A stretch of DNA of 64,000 nt. Origin: Arenicola marina (lineage: Eukaryota > Annelida > Polychaeta > Arenicolidae). The notes below the pieces were generated by a model. It had not been told where the DNA came from. It was given only the letters and a program-made list of their open reading frames with translations, and made no database searches. This document shows positions 23,323-35,265 of this stretch, piece by piece. The stretch is taken from assembly GCA_964019135.1 (NCBI GenBank), contig OZ025257.1, forward strand, positions 26,768,352-26,832,351. Direction: 5' to 3'. The position numbers and the translations under genes were made by a program. Within the stretch, counting starts at the first letter, position 1. Every line of letters begins with the position of its first letter.

Positions 23323-24835
23323 TATAACACTCCCTCATTCCCCCACTCCCCCACCCCCCCCCCATTCTTATCGATTCGCGATCTAGTCAGATACGGGGGC
23401 AAGTAGCAAACCAATATCGAGACACTTTCATTTAGGATGTTACTAGCGTTTCCAGGGATGACTTCCGCTTGAACGCCTATGAAATGACCCATGTAATATT
23501 CTCGCTGTGGTCCCCTCGTAACCCTTCAACCAGCAAGCCTCCACCCTCCACCCTCGCACACACAATTTGATGTGTTGTAAGTGTTCATCACGATTAAACT
23601 TACAGACACGTCGGTCACTTTATACCGCAAAAGTCATGTCGGAATATCCTTCCCTCCTTTCCTCCGCGACCATTGTTTCATGGGAAGGAAGAAAAATAAC
23701 ATCAATTCTGGGATTTCTACTACGTATCCACTATGATGGATTATAACGGGCCGACCTGTCTACCAACCCACTGTTGATGGGGGGTTAACTCCATCAGGAA
23801 TAAGGGGGCCTCCCTGGTGTAGTGGTTAGCGCACTAGACCGCAGATCAATAGGTCCTGGGTTCGAATCCGGGCTCGGGCACCTAATCTGGGGCATGTTTC
23901 ATTCCTTCATCCTTCATCGTCTCGGGAGGTTCCTTGGCCCAATTTAGCCTGTATGTGCACAAAAGTGGCCTAAAACACCAACATTCCATTCCATTCCATC
24001 AGGAATAAGCACCAGAGAGGCGGTAGGAGACGGCCGTTTGTTACAATTACTATGCTATTTCGTTAATTTCACTTCAGGCAATAGCCTGCAGATTAAGTTT
24101 ATATTGAATGTCTAGCTCTTTATATAATTACATTCCCAACATAATTCTCGCATATATAATCATGGGTACAATAATAATTTATATGGCGGAAGTGAAAAAA
24201 GCAATAATGGGTTCGATTACAAGGGTACTTACGGTAAACATTCACCCCGGCACACACGAGCTTTAGAGGCAGTCACCCACGGATAATAGTTTAACGTACT
24301 GCCGACTAACATACTTGCGATTTGGTTTGACTTCCCGATTGACGGTCAGCCTGGTTTACCGTGACATCATCAATGGCTTTCGCCGATCTCCCATCACATT
24401 TATCACCGCAGAATGCCTAATTTAATGGAGGCAGTTTAATTAGCAGTCATTGCTTGTAGAGCGACACACGCCTGGCTCGAGTGGGAATGATTGCATGGCT
24501 TGCTGCTGGCATGTCGCATGAACATAACCAGACTCAATCAGAGATAGAATCCGGTAGCATGTTGAATATAAATAAGCCACAGCTTCTGATTTGTGTGGCC
24601 CCCCGGAAGTATCTATTAGCTCGTCCCCTTAACAATAACGACTTCCCGAAGTACAAACAAAACTTCATGTGAAGCGTGCTGTCCCGCAAGGCCAGTTTCC
24701 GAGGTAAATTATGTGTAAAACCGCGAGATATTCTGAGCGTCTGAATGTACTTCGTCGCTTGTAATGACCTGGTGGGCGATAGGAATAACGAATCGACATT
24801 CACCGGGCAAATGCAATGTAGGAAATCACTCGCCT
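23323..24835 (-). repeat. U repeat, - strand copy, first third of the unit, with SINE inside
   Basis: It matches copy 1 about 1960 to 3060 on the minus strand. At about 23322 the homology jumps to copy-1 position about 4780, so some 1.7 kb of the unit is missing here. The junction lies beside a C-rich run (23340-23362). A family 1 SINE (23805-23995) interrupts it. Beyond 24835 the homology ends until about 25900. Confidence 0.7.
23805..23995 (+). mobile_element. tRNA-derived SINE (family 1), second copy
   Basis: The tRNA-like head at 23805-23880 has box A TGGTGTAGTGG (23815-23825) and a perfect box B GGTTCGAATCC (23859-23869). The body and an ATTCC-repeat tail follow. A perfect 14-bp duplication CCATCAGGAATAAG flanks it (23791-23804, 23996-24009). 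The paralogous U copy near 19207-19220 has the empty site. Head and body match the copy at 7054-7232 almost base for base, so the family spread fairly recently relative to the U duplications. Confidence 0.92.
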
Positions 24836-25899
24836 TATGCACATGCTGGGAATTCACACACAAACACGAAGCTATCTCTGCGTGTGTGCTGCGTTCGAAC
24901 GGCAAGTGCATATGGTGTGTGGCCCTGGTGTGTGGCACAAGGGCCTTTCTCATCTGCCGTCAATGGTCACTATTAAGTATGTCAGGTCATCATTTTGTAA
25001 CTAGATAACAAACAATAACCTATCGGGATTCCTCCATAGCAAGCCTATGCCTCAGCACGGGTGCCCTCCTGCAGCTAGGGGGATTCTCCGACCAGTAGTG
25101 GGATGCTATCGGTTCAACCGAGCTTATCTGCTTAGTTGGTGATAATTAAGGTTTATATGTTGATTGGTACATTGTAAAGCTAATGACAAATTTATCAAAC
25201 ATTATTGGTACATTTATCACAAATTTTGCAGGGAATGGTTGCTCGACACTGAAGCAGACGCATTGAAACACTAAACAAAATGTTGAAGGCGGCGTAGCTT
25301 AGTCGGTAGAGCGTTCGCGTTTTGGTAGGGTCAGGATTTTGCGTTCAATTCCCGAGGGGTGCAATTAAGTTTTTCGCTCTACTAAGTGCCAGAATCCACA
25401 TTCTTTGATAAAATTGTTCCTTCCTACGGTCATCACTGTTGTGAGATTAGTCTTGTGCATCTAGGCGTGAGCGACCGATTAGTTCATGCTCACAATACTC
25501 AATTGCCATTGCCTAATGGTAAAGAATGTACGGATCATAAGACTCACAATACTAAATAAAAATATAACTAATAAAAATAGCAGTAATAGGTACATAGAGT
25601 GAAGGGGGCTTTCATGTGAATTGACCCTTGTTGCCTGCCGCGGGAAATACCCGCCTTTTTCTAAATATACTCGCTCCAAAAGACCCTCCTTTTTCACATG
25701 TACTTGCACCAGAACACACACATCCTTTTTTATTACTGAGAACCCCCGTGAGCTATTTCGCAGCCAAACCTGCAGCAGTGTCTCTCATAAGATTTCACGC
25801 GTTGAACGAGTCACGCAGTTTGTGCTTGCAGGCCCAGTCTCGTTTTGGCGTCAATATGGCGATTATATAAATAAGGTGTTTGGAAGATACGCACTGACT
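24836..25899. other. Non-U sequence between inverted U segments
   Basis: This 1.06-kb block replaces the expected U sequence. It contains the tRNA-like element at 25289-25361. The 80-96 codon frames in it overlap on both strands and show no motifs. I see nothing else I can name. Confidence 0.4.
25289..25361 (+). tRNA. tRNA-like sequence (tRNA pseudogene or SINE head)
   Basis: It carries a box A, TAGCTTAGTCGG (25295-25306), and a box-B-like CGTTCAATTCC (25342-25352) about 47 bp downstream, as in a tRNA gene. The 5' 'gcggcgtag' does not pair well with the 3' '...ggggtgc', and the anticodon arm is irregular ('gcgttttggtagggtcagg'). A pseudogene or SINE head is therefore more likely than a working tRNA. 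The AT-rich sequence after it lacks a clear tail or duplication. Confidence 0.5.
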
Positions 25900-28800
25900 G
25901 TCCGTGATTGAGTCGCATCACGTAATAGTCCTTCACAACGGGAAGCATGAAGCAAAGAATGCATTCCGAGGTTGGCCGACGTAAAACTTCTACCATTTTT
26001 TTATGGCCGCGTGTGTTCGCAATTGGCAAAGTAAAATAAAAGTGGCGCTTTAAGGATAGAGAGAAAATTAACGTAAAGTGGACAAAACGAATGAAACCGC
26101 CAGACACTAAGAAAACAGCAACGGAACAGGCAGGCAAGGAAAAGGAAAGTAAAGCAGCAAGAGAGGAGTTTAGGTCTCTAGCTGTACGGCCTTAGCTACC
26201 ATGCAGACCTCGTGTGATCCATTGATTTTCCCGTTTACTTAACCCGCCTGTAAATATTCTAAAGACGAAATATGTTCAAGGGTGAGGCCATCCCTTGGAT
26301 GGTAAAGATAGTTGTAGCAGCCAGTGAGTACCTATTTATGAACTTTAACGCGCCGTTTCAACACGTTTTGTTTCCACGACGCTAGCGGCCACTGTGACGG
26401 AATCGATCTGATGACGTCAGAGATACATATATGGGGAACCCACGCGGAGACAACAAAGGAATGCCATCTTGTCGTCGGTGACGACCACCGTCAGACCGAA
26501 ACACAGGGCTTTGTTTCTGATCACGCATTGTTATTCAACGTAAAACTCTGGTCTTCTCCGTCTTGTTTATTGTACCAAAGTAGACGCTATCACTTCCCGG
26601 TGCCGCACAGGACAATGCGTAGGAAGTAGAATTTATATTGATATAATTCGACAAGGATCTTGTGTTTTTGAGTACGTTTTCTGACGTTGTCGCCCAAGCC
26701 TCTGGGCACCCAATGTTTGTTAACAGATCAAAGGGGGAGCAGACGGTGTGACAATGCTGCTTAGACCCCGGACGTCTCTTAAACACCATTCAATTCTCTC
26801 AAGGCCAAAGACTGGCCGAATACCAGACACTGCAACCTCGCCGCGATGGACTTGCCTTGCCCTTGACAAGGTTAATCATGATAATTAAATACGTTATCCG
26901 GGACGTTATTCAGTCCCACAACCTGCCACTTATATATACGTGTAACAAGACATGAACCGAATATTGTATCTCTAATCACTATTATTGCTATGGCATTTAC
27001 CAGGCGTATGCAGGTGAGGTAGGTAAGGTAGGATCATTCAATCACACTGACCTGTCAATGAACTGATATAACGCGTCTCAGTATGTGACAACATGTAGTT
27101 GTTACACATATTTATCTGATATAATTTAGGCATTTAAAGGTTTTAATCAGCGTGTAAAATGTTAACAGGAGTCCATCATGGCCCACAAATTGATCGCTTG
27201 TGAGCAAAACGATGAATGAGTAATAACGACAATGAGTGGTGACATGGGAGATCAAACGTCTTGGTGTTCTGCCCCCTGAATTCTAGGTGATCGTATGGCT
27301 GAGCCATATTACTATGGGGACAAAGCCAGCCGCATACATGTACCATTTGATTGGCCGGAAGGAAGTCATCCGTGATGGAAAACACACATAGCACGCCTTA
27401 TTGATCATATACATTGCAACATATATACATTGCAGACTCCGCATGGATCAGTCCGCGCTGTATAATATCTCGTTATTTATCCTCAATGTTTTATTTATTC
27501 CCATTTTATCTGTGCTTTTTATGGTCCAGTTCATGTCTTTCCCCAAGGGTCGACCTCTGGGTGTCTGGACAGACCGTCCCATAACTCAGACCATACCTTA
27601 CTGCGGTCGGTACATTGGACAACTGTTCTGTATTTAATACATCAGTATATGGCGGAACTTCCCCCAGCGGGTCCGGGTGGCGTCACTTTACAACGCCCTC
27701 TGGTGGGGGAGATTGTCTCACGCATCGAGCCAAGGCACCAGTCCTTCAAGTACAGCCAACGGACATTCCGTGAATGAGGCCGAATAGCTGCCTGGGCCAC
27801 AGCGCCCTCTAGGGGTCAATTTAGCGGCCCCCTTAAAGGGACAAATTGTTTTAAACTGGACGGCAGGGCCAACGGGCCGCGTGGGGTAAGAGAGGTGCCC
27901 GGGGCGGCAGCAGGTTATATAACCCTGGCGACTGGCCAAGCACTTCTCTTCTGATATGGAAACGTGTCTGACTTGCTGAACGCAATTTCCTTCTAGACCT
28001 AAGTCGAGTGAGTACAGTTCCACAACATTGCGGGGCCACTGTCCAACGGCGCCCAAACAGATAACACATTAGACTGATATATCGTACAGCTTATTCAAAA
28101 GTAACTTCCAGATGGCTTCTTAGAGGTCAGTGTTTCGCTAGCCCCACGTTCGAAAGCGCACCGAGGCGTGCAGACGTCTTCGAGTCGATGTATTATCCTT
28201 CAAACATGGATATATCCATGTTATTGAAGAAAATATCACGCGAGATTTATCAAAGCTGTCCAACATATGTGCCTTCAATCAAAGCAACACATCATTCCGC
28301 ACGGCTTTAAGGCATCAAGGTCCACCTGTGGATGAACGCAGAAAACGGATTCCCAGAGAAGGCAATGGACGCGGAATGGTCCCCCTGGAATGTCTCAGGT
28401 CTATTATGTGAAAGTCCAGAATCTGGATGTGATGTGACTGAATAAACATGTGTGAAAGGGTCAGAGCCACTGATGAAGACGTCTTGCCTCCAGCGGAATG
28501 GGGCTTCTAGCCCGCCCTTCTCCAGTCAGCTATTTGTTGGTGTGCTAAGAGCTGAGACAGTCCGCCCGGCCTGGCTCCATTAGGAGCGATGGGCCATCAG
28601 TCGCTGCCCAGCGGAGCTCGGCCACCTCACTTCATTTGGCGGCCGGCGTCCGGTCACCAATCAATGACCTTGTCGCTCTGCGGGAGGATCTAACTGTAGG
28701 AGGCGCCCCCTTCAAGGACCAATTAGGCTGGGCCGTGATGAATCGAGGCCGACCATGAGGTGTGACGGAGACATGCTTGGGGGGCCGGCGGACTCGACTC

Positions 28801-29290
28801 GACCCACGCATTATAGGGGTCCAGACACGTGACCTTCTTGCGGTGACTGCCGGGATAGACCACGTGACGCCCTGCACCGCAGCCAAAAACGGCGACCCGG
28901 GACCCCGAGGCGTAAGGTGTATGTCTCATTTGCTCTTCCGCCGTCGGGTACGGGGCAAGGACCATAATTCCCGGGGAGGGTGGTAGGGGTGGTGTGTGGG
29001 TGGGTGGGCTTCAGGGTGGCTGTCAGAGGGCGGGAAGGAATTGGCGGACAGAGGTCAGGGGTGAGTCCGGCCGGGGAGGTAGGTGTACTGGGGTCCCGCG
29101 TTTGAATGACCGGGTGATAAATGAGAGATACGAGGCATACCAGCACCTTGGCAGCCACCATCTTTCTGTATCAGATGGCCAGGTTCTCTTCGTGTTCCAT
29201 ATAGAGACTGGCTGGACTCGAAATGTTAAGAGTTTATTGGTTAGTCCTAGTGGGATGAACGGACAAAGGAGTCGGTAAGGTGGGTGATGG
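25900..29290 (-). repeat. U repeat, - strand copy (outer part)
   Basis: Read on the minus strand from 29290 downward, it matches U from about copy-1 position 3390 through the paired CACGTG motifs, the GC-rich block and TATATAA (27915-27921). It continues through 'gtcgacccatgggg' (about 27555) and 'aaccttgtcaagggcaagg' (about 26860) to about 7870. The block corresponding to 5690-6320 is deleted (jump near 26890-26920). The minisatellite at 29385 begins just outside. Confidence 0.75.
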
Positions 29291-29384
29291 GAGATGAAGG
29301 GTTGATTAGAGTGCTACACGAAAAGGGATTATTACATATATTATATACAGACGTCGCGCATTAATATGACTCATGACATTAACA

Positions 29385-29860
29385 CTGGTACTGTCACTGA
29401 CGACAATGACACTGTCACTGACGACAATGATACTGTCACTGACGACAATGACACTGTCACTGACGACAATGACACTGTCACTGACGACAATGACACTGTC
29501 ACTGACGACAATCACACTGTCACTGACGACAATGACACCGTCACTGACGACAATGACACCGTCACTGACGACAATGACACCGTCACTGACCACAATCACA
29601 CTGTCACTGACGACAATGACATTGTCACTGACTACAATGACTGTCACTGACGACAGTGACACTGTCACTGACGACAATGACACCGTCAATGACGACAATG
29701 ACACTGTCACTGACGATCCTGACACTGACATTGATGACACTGACACTGACGACAGTGACATTGTCAATGTCGACAATGACACTGTCAATGTCGACAATGA
29801 GAGTGTCATTGACGACACTGACACTGACGACAATGACAATGTCACTGACGACCCCGGCCA
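29385..29860. repeat. 21-bp minisatellite (about 22 copies)
   Basis: A 21-bp unit 'actgtcactgacgacaatg..' repeats regularly at 29385-29640 and more variably to 29860, where some units shift to 'gtcaatgtcgacaatgac'. Since 21 is 7 codons, several frames are open on both strands. One would give an Asp-rich heptad TVTDDND, another SLTTMTL and the reverse VIVVSDS. Nothing shows that any of them is translated. Confidence 0.9.
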
Positions 29861-29865
29861 GTACC

Positions 29866-30810
29866 CAGTAGCCTGCGAGCACGCGGTCCTGCTGTGGATT
29901 CCTTTCTTCCACTGTATTCTTCTTTGGAATACCTTTCCCCCTCACCTCCGCTACCCCCTCCATAGGTCATCATGTCGGGAGTACCATCAGGTTTAAAGCA
30001 TCCCCTGCTTCACAATTCGGAACTTGGCGGCTTTCCACCCCCCGTCCGACCTCTAATACCCGTTAGACTTAGCCAATGATCATGGGGGCCTTGGCTTCAG
30101 TAATAGACCGGGCTGTCTAGATTAAGTTTTCACTACTGTAACAGTTGAACATCATAAGGAAAGTTGAATTTTTAAAGTCCTGTCGCGTTGCGCCCTTCTT
30201 GAACAAAAATAAGTCCTCTTAAACAAGTTTCAAAGATATCTTCGACGCCTGTCGGAGCACGGGTTCCCTCATTCCCACCTACGGTGACAAGTTTTCAGGC
30301 GATGACCTGTTCACCCGTCCATGATTACTGAGGGTATTAATTTTATGAAAAATAAAATGGCGGCAGGAAACGGTCACCCAATGAGCATTGTCACCCAGAT
30401 TACTTTTGTTCCAATGTACTATGGTAAAGAGCACGCCGGGCACATAACCTTGTCAGGAATGAACTGTTGTTACACGGGTGTTCTCGGAAGTAAACTTCGA
30501 TGGGCCTTACCTGTTATCTGTTACCCGTGGCGTGAATGTGAGTATTTTAAGATGGTGTTTGAAGACCATGAATACCACGTTTGGTGCGCTGTTTATGGAT
30601 AGGATACGCTTTGCAAAATGCTTTTTGGGGGGATTCACAAGAAGAAAACGATTTATTGTGTGACTATTGAAGGGTATAAGGAAATGTCGGTATGTATTTT
30701 GCATAATAAATTACAGATGATCTCCATTTCAGATGTAGCACAATACGTGTAATGCCTTCTGGAAAGGAAAATATAAAATGAGCAATTCTGTGAGAGCATG
30801 CCATCGGGCA
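29866..30810. other. Unrecognised sequence upstream of the LINE
   Basis: No U or V homology and no convincing gene. An AAAATGGCGGC string (30354-30364) resembles a YY1 site. The ATG at 30798 opens a frame that runs into the LINE only because the insertion happened to be in frame. Confidence 0.35.
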
Positions 30811-30825
30811 TCAAGCATCCAACGC
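30811..30825. repeat. 5' target-site duplication of the LINE
   Basis: TCAAGCATCCAACGC here is repeated exactly at 35301-35315, directly after the poly(A) tract. It defines the LINE boundaries and a target-primed reverse transcription insertion. Confidence 0.93.
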
Positions 30826-31142
30826 CGACTCCGCGCCATCGGGTGAGAAACCCCCCGACGCCGATGTGGTCGACCCAGAGACCCAAGAGCGTGGCAGAAA
30901 AAAAACATCGAGAGTTCACCGCTGCTCGAAGAGCTAACAACATCAACGTAGAGCGCTCTGCGTCAAAACCAACAATCAGCAATGCTGATAAATCTCAAAC
31001 TGCGATCACCTGCTATCTTCGGCGAGAGCTTAGCCGTCAGAGGTCCGTCTCCAGCAAAAGGAAACTATCTGATAATTCTCCATCCGGAGCAGCCAAGCAA
31101 GGTCGAACAGATGAAGAGCCACAAGAGAAAGACTATGGCTAA
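30826..31142 (+). pseudogene. LINE ORF1, 3' remnant
   Basis: This is the open frame at the start of the element, ending at a stop at 31140-31142. It encodes about 105 residues rich in Arg, Lys, Ser and Gln (for example LRRELSRQRSVSSKRK), consistent with the basic tail of an RNA-binding ORF1 protein. The frame is open into the flanking DNA up to an ATG at 30798, but those first residues are host sequence and target duplication. No RRM or zinc knuckle is visible because the N-terminal part was lost by 5' truncation. Assignment rests on position and composition, not on a recognised domain. Confidence 0.5.
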
Positions 31143-31474
31143 TCCAAATAACAACCTCCGAAGACCTAACGACGACGACCTGGAAGTGTTAATGGACTAC
31201 GATTACATATTCGTATTAACGAGTGACTGTCACCAATGCGTTTAAAGCATTAATATTATGAGTATATTTTCACCTCGTAAAATGAAACGAAAAATGTCGG
31301 AAGCCAATCGTGAGTATGCAAATGTAAAGCTTATACATGTGAAAACTACACGTCAGCATGTGAGAGCTGACAGTTGCAAGCACGGTATCTCAAGACCGCG
31401 TGGCTATAAATATCAACAGCTCCTTGCTACAAAGGGACAATGTATTTAAGACCAAACAGTTGTGCGATAATACA

Positions 31475-34400
31475 ATGAGCAAATCTGATAAATTAACGGT
31501 AGTTTCTTTAAACTGCAGAGGACTTCGAAACCCGATAAAAAGATCTGCAGTACTACAGTTTCTAAAGGACCAAAACGCCCATATCTCTTTCCTTCAGGAA
31601 ACTTTTATTACTGATGACATAACTGAGAAATTTAACGCCGACTGGGACGGAGAAGCTTTTCACTGTGTGAGCGACTCAAGTCATAGTAGAGGTGTGTCCA
31701 TTCTGTTCCATAACAAATATAAGCCAAAAATTAAGTCGTGTCACAGAAGCAATGAAGGGAGAAAGCTCCTGTTAAACATTGAACATGAAAACGATCTATA
31801 TACCTTGGTTGTAGCTTATGCCCCTGATAAAGGTAGAGCGATATTCCTTAAGAAACTATCGATCTGGATTAAGCGCCATGCTTGTAATCTAGATAATCTA
31901 ATCATAGGAGCAGACCTGAACACGGTTGACAACACTATTGATAGGACATCAGGTAATCTCGACCAAAGTTCTTCCCAATTTTCTAAATTTAAATCTGCAT
32001 TAGACTTAAAAGATGTTTGGCGGTGTAAGCATCCCAATGACCAAAAATTCACATATGTACATCCGTCGATAAATGGAACGATGTCACGTATTGACTATGT
32101 ATTAGCTTCCCGCTCAGTAAATGTCAATGTAAGCAAGGCTGAAATCAAGCCGGCACCCGTTCCCGACCACAAAGCCGTTATCTGTACAGCAACCCTAGCT
32201 GAAAACAAGCGAAATCGGGGAAAGGGCTACTGGAAATTGAACAATTCATATCTTGAAAAAAAGGAGTACACCAAAAGCGTTTCCGAAATCATATCGGAAA
32301 CGCTTAATGAATACGAGGATATCGTATCGCATAAGACCCTCTGGGACATCTGCAAAATAAAAATTAAAGAATACTCTATCACGTTTGGAATAAGAGCAAA
32401 AAGACAAGCAACCAACGAGATCCAAAATTTAGAGAACAAAATAACCGAAATTGATAACGCGATAGCGAAACATTTCAATACAGATTTACAAGTTGAACGT
32501 AAACAGCTGAAATCAAACTTAGACAACATAACGATCGCCAAAGCGCAAGGTGCCCAAATTCGCTCTCGAGCTGAATGGGTGGAAAAGGGTGAGCGTAACA
32601 CAGCTTATTTCATGCGCCTAGAAAAACAACGCCAATCGAAAAACAGAATTGACTGTCTTATTTCAGAAAACGGCAAGTGCCTAACATCCGATAATGAAAT
32701 ATTGTCTGAAACGGTAACGTTCTACAAAAAACTGTATCAAAGTCGAAATCCCGAAGAGCAAGAGATAGACAAATATCTAAAGAATATAGATAAGCATGCA
32801 GTCCTTGACGATATATCAAAATCCAAATGTGAAGGTCCCGTCACGGCAAGTGAAATTGACGAGGCAGTCAGTGGGCTTAAGTGCAACAAAAGCCCAGGAA
32901 ATGACGGCCTCGGTTCTGAGTTTTATAAGACGTTTTCAAATCTAATCAAGCCAATCCTTGTTAATGTGTACAATGAATCATATCTACAAGGTGAATTGAA
33001 CTACTCCCAACGAGGCTCTCTACTATCATTAATTCATAAAAAGGGACCAAGAGAAAATATTGCAAACTACCGACCTATCAGCCTAGCGAATACCGACTAC
33101 AAGATATTAGCGTTTATACTTTCAAATCGTTTACAAAAAGTGTTAGATAAAATTATCAGCAAGGACCAAACAGCATATATTAAAAAGCGCTTCATTGGAA
33201 CAAATATCAGACTCATTCAAGATCTGATACAACATGCAGATACAAAAGACAAAAAAGGTCTGCTATTATTTCTCGATTTTGAGAAAGCTTTCGATTCGGT
33301 AGAGTGGCTGTTTATAGAAAAAGTACTCAAAAAGTTCAGGTTTGGAAATGAATTCATTAAATGGGTCCAGACTTTATACAACAATTCTTATCTGTGCGTA
33401 AAAAATAATGGGCATATGTCAGAAAGCTTTCAAGTAAACCGAGGTGTCAAACAAGGATGCCCCCTCTCAGCTCTACTTTTTATCATCGTAGTCGAAATCT
33501 TATCTATTAAAATAAAAAGCAATAAAAAAAATAAAAGGCTACCGCATTAAACAACATGGTAAAGAAAAAACAGTGAAACTGTCTCAATATGCCGACGATG
33601 GCACACTGCTACTGCAAGATGCAAATCAAATAAAATTTGTATTAGAAGAAATTGATGCTTTCTCAAAAAGGGCTGGACCTCTGTTAAACAAAAGCAAAAC
33701 AATTGGAATGTACTTAGGCAAAGGCAAGCACAAAGATATTACTATTAATGATATAAAAGTTGTAAGCACTCCCATAAGATACCTTGGAATATACATTGGA
33801 CAAAATCTAGCCAAATGCAATGAACTAAACTGGGAAAAAAAAATAAAACAAATAGAAGATGAGATTGAAAACTGGCAAACTCGAGAACTTACCATATTTG
33901 GAAAGGTAACCATTATCAAAACACTTCTTGTTCCTAAAGTAACATTCGTAGCGACACATACAGCTATACCAAACGACCAAACGATCTCGCAGATCGACAA
34001 AATCCTATATAATTTCATTTGGGGAAAAAGCGATAGACTGAAACGAAAGCAATTAATACGTAAAATAGAACAAGGCGGCATAGCAATGATTGACATAAGA
34101 TCCCACTTTCAAGCCATAAAAGCATCATGGGTTAAAAGGATCGTCAACGTTGACGAAAATTGGAACTTTCTAGCCCGATCGCACTTAAATAGTCTTGGAG
34201 ACGACTTCCTTTTTCTGAAATTTAAAAATATCAATAAGCAAAACCTACCACAAATTAAACTTCTGCCTAAATTCTACCAAGAAGTATGCGAATCCTATAG
34301 CCAAAGCAAAGAAGAAACGCGACCTATTGTATTTGAAAACCTGCGTGACGAAATACTCTGGGGAAATTGTTATATTTCGTACAAGAAAATATGCGGGAAA

Positions 34401-35228
34401 AACTGTTGCCTGCTTTTCAAGTCCTTCATAGAAGTAGGGATCATACGTATAAGAGATTTGGATTTCTCAATGGGGAAACTATGTGAGCTCTCAATACACG
34501 AAAGAGTGAAAGACAAGAGGAATATTTTTGCTGAGATATCTCTTCTACGGCAGGCTCTTAAACCATATAAAGACGTTATAAACTCGGAGACGTCATACGC
34601 CTCATGTCCATATGCAACTGCCCCTCTAGCCGCCCCGATCGCCGACGTCTCGACTCGCGCATATTATGAAATATTTATTGCGAAGAAAAGTGAAGTACCG
34701 AACACAGAAGTAAAATTATCAAATCTTTTCAACCGCCTCGATATTAATTTTGCTGATGTATATAAGAGGAAAATTAAGGATATTCCAGACAGAAAAATAG
34801 CTGCCTTTAACTTTAAAGTAATTAATCAAATCTTACCCTGCAAAAGAAACCTTGTGAAATGGGGAAAAATTGAATCTGACTTGTGTGACCGATGTGGACT
34901 CCCAGAAAATACTATGCATTTGTTACATGATTGTTATTTCTCGAAAGAAATTTGGAAACTGACATCAGAGCTGCTGAGCGTTAAAATTAGTTTAAAGGAA
35001 ATTATTCTCGGCGTTCAGAATAAATCGATCAACTTTGTAATATCGGTGCTATCATTTCTTTTATACAAAGACTGGCTTCTCCACACTAAAGACGGTGCTA
35101 GCCGAGAGAGTACTAAGTCAAAGGCATTTCTCAAGCGTGAATTAATGACAAAAGCAAATGTGTATATTTTGTTAAATTGGACCGATGTTGGAAGTATTCT
35201 TCGTTTTATAAGCACGATCATGTTTTAA
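31475..35228 (+). pseudogene. LINE ORF2: APE endonuclease and reverse transcriptase, one frameshift
   Basis: ORF2 would nick target DNA and reverse-transcribe the element RNA. I prefer the Met at 31475 (MSKSDKLTVVSLNCRGLRN), as the endonuclease fold starts right after it. An in-frame Met at 31400 is also possible. Endonuclease motifs in order: SLNCRGLRN, FLQET, a YAPD motif, GADLNTVDN, SRIDYVLAS and PDHKAV (the usual SDH has Pro for Ser). RT motifs: YRPISLANTDYKILA, FLDFEKAFDSVEW, GVKQGCPLSALLF, then YADDG (33588-33602). Between the last two the frame changes at a run of eight A's (33524-33531), and the upstream frame stops at 33548-33550, so the copy is dead as it stands. The second frame continues through the L1-type thumb (FGKVTIIKTLLVPKV, FIWGKSDRLKRK) to a CCHC-like LCDRCGLPENTMHLLHDC (about 34880-34935) and a stop at 35226-35228. 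Total length is about 1,250 codons, normal for the family. Confidence 0.93.
33524..33531 (+). other. Frameshift site in LINE ORF2 (A8 run)
   Basis: A run of eight A's marks the point where coding potential passes from one frame to the next. The upstream frame stops 20 bp later, and the downstream frame immediately encodes the rest of the RT catalytic region. One extra A is the simplest explanation. It may be a real polymerase-slippage mutation or an assembly/homopolymer error. Confidence 0.85.
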
Positions 35229-35265
35229 TTCGAACCTCTGTCAACTGATTTTATATGTTTTGGTG

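Noticed and set aside
23805-23880. Functional tRNA gene
   Set aside because: Boxes A and B are good, but the sequence continues into a SINE body and tail bounded by target-site duplications, and a second copy has the same structure.
29306-29996. Frames of 94-207 codons over the 21-bp repeat on both strands
   Set aside because: Periodicity of 7 codons in every frame is explained by the minisatellite.
31400-31474. ORF2 start at the upstream ATG (31400)
   Set aside because: It is possible, but the 25 extra residues are not part of the endonuclease fold, which begins just after the ATG at 31475.
33573-33575. A separate gene starting at 33573
   Set aside because: The codon is GTG and the frame is simply the continuation of LINE ORF2 after a frameshift; the YADD motif follows at once.
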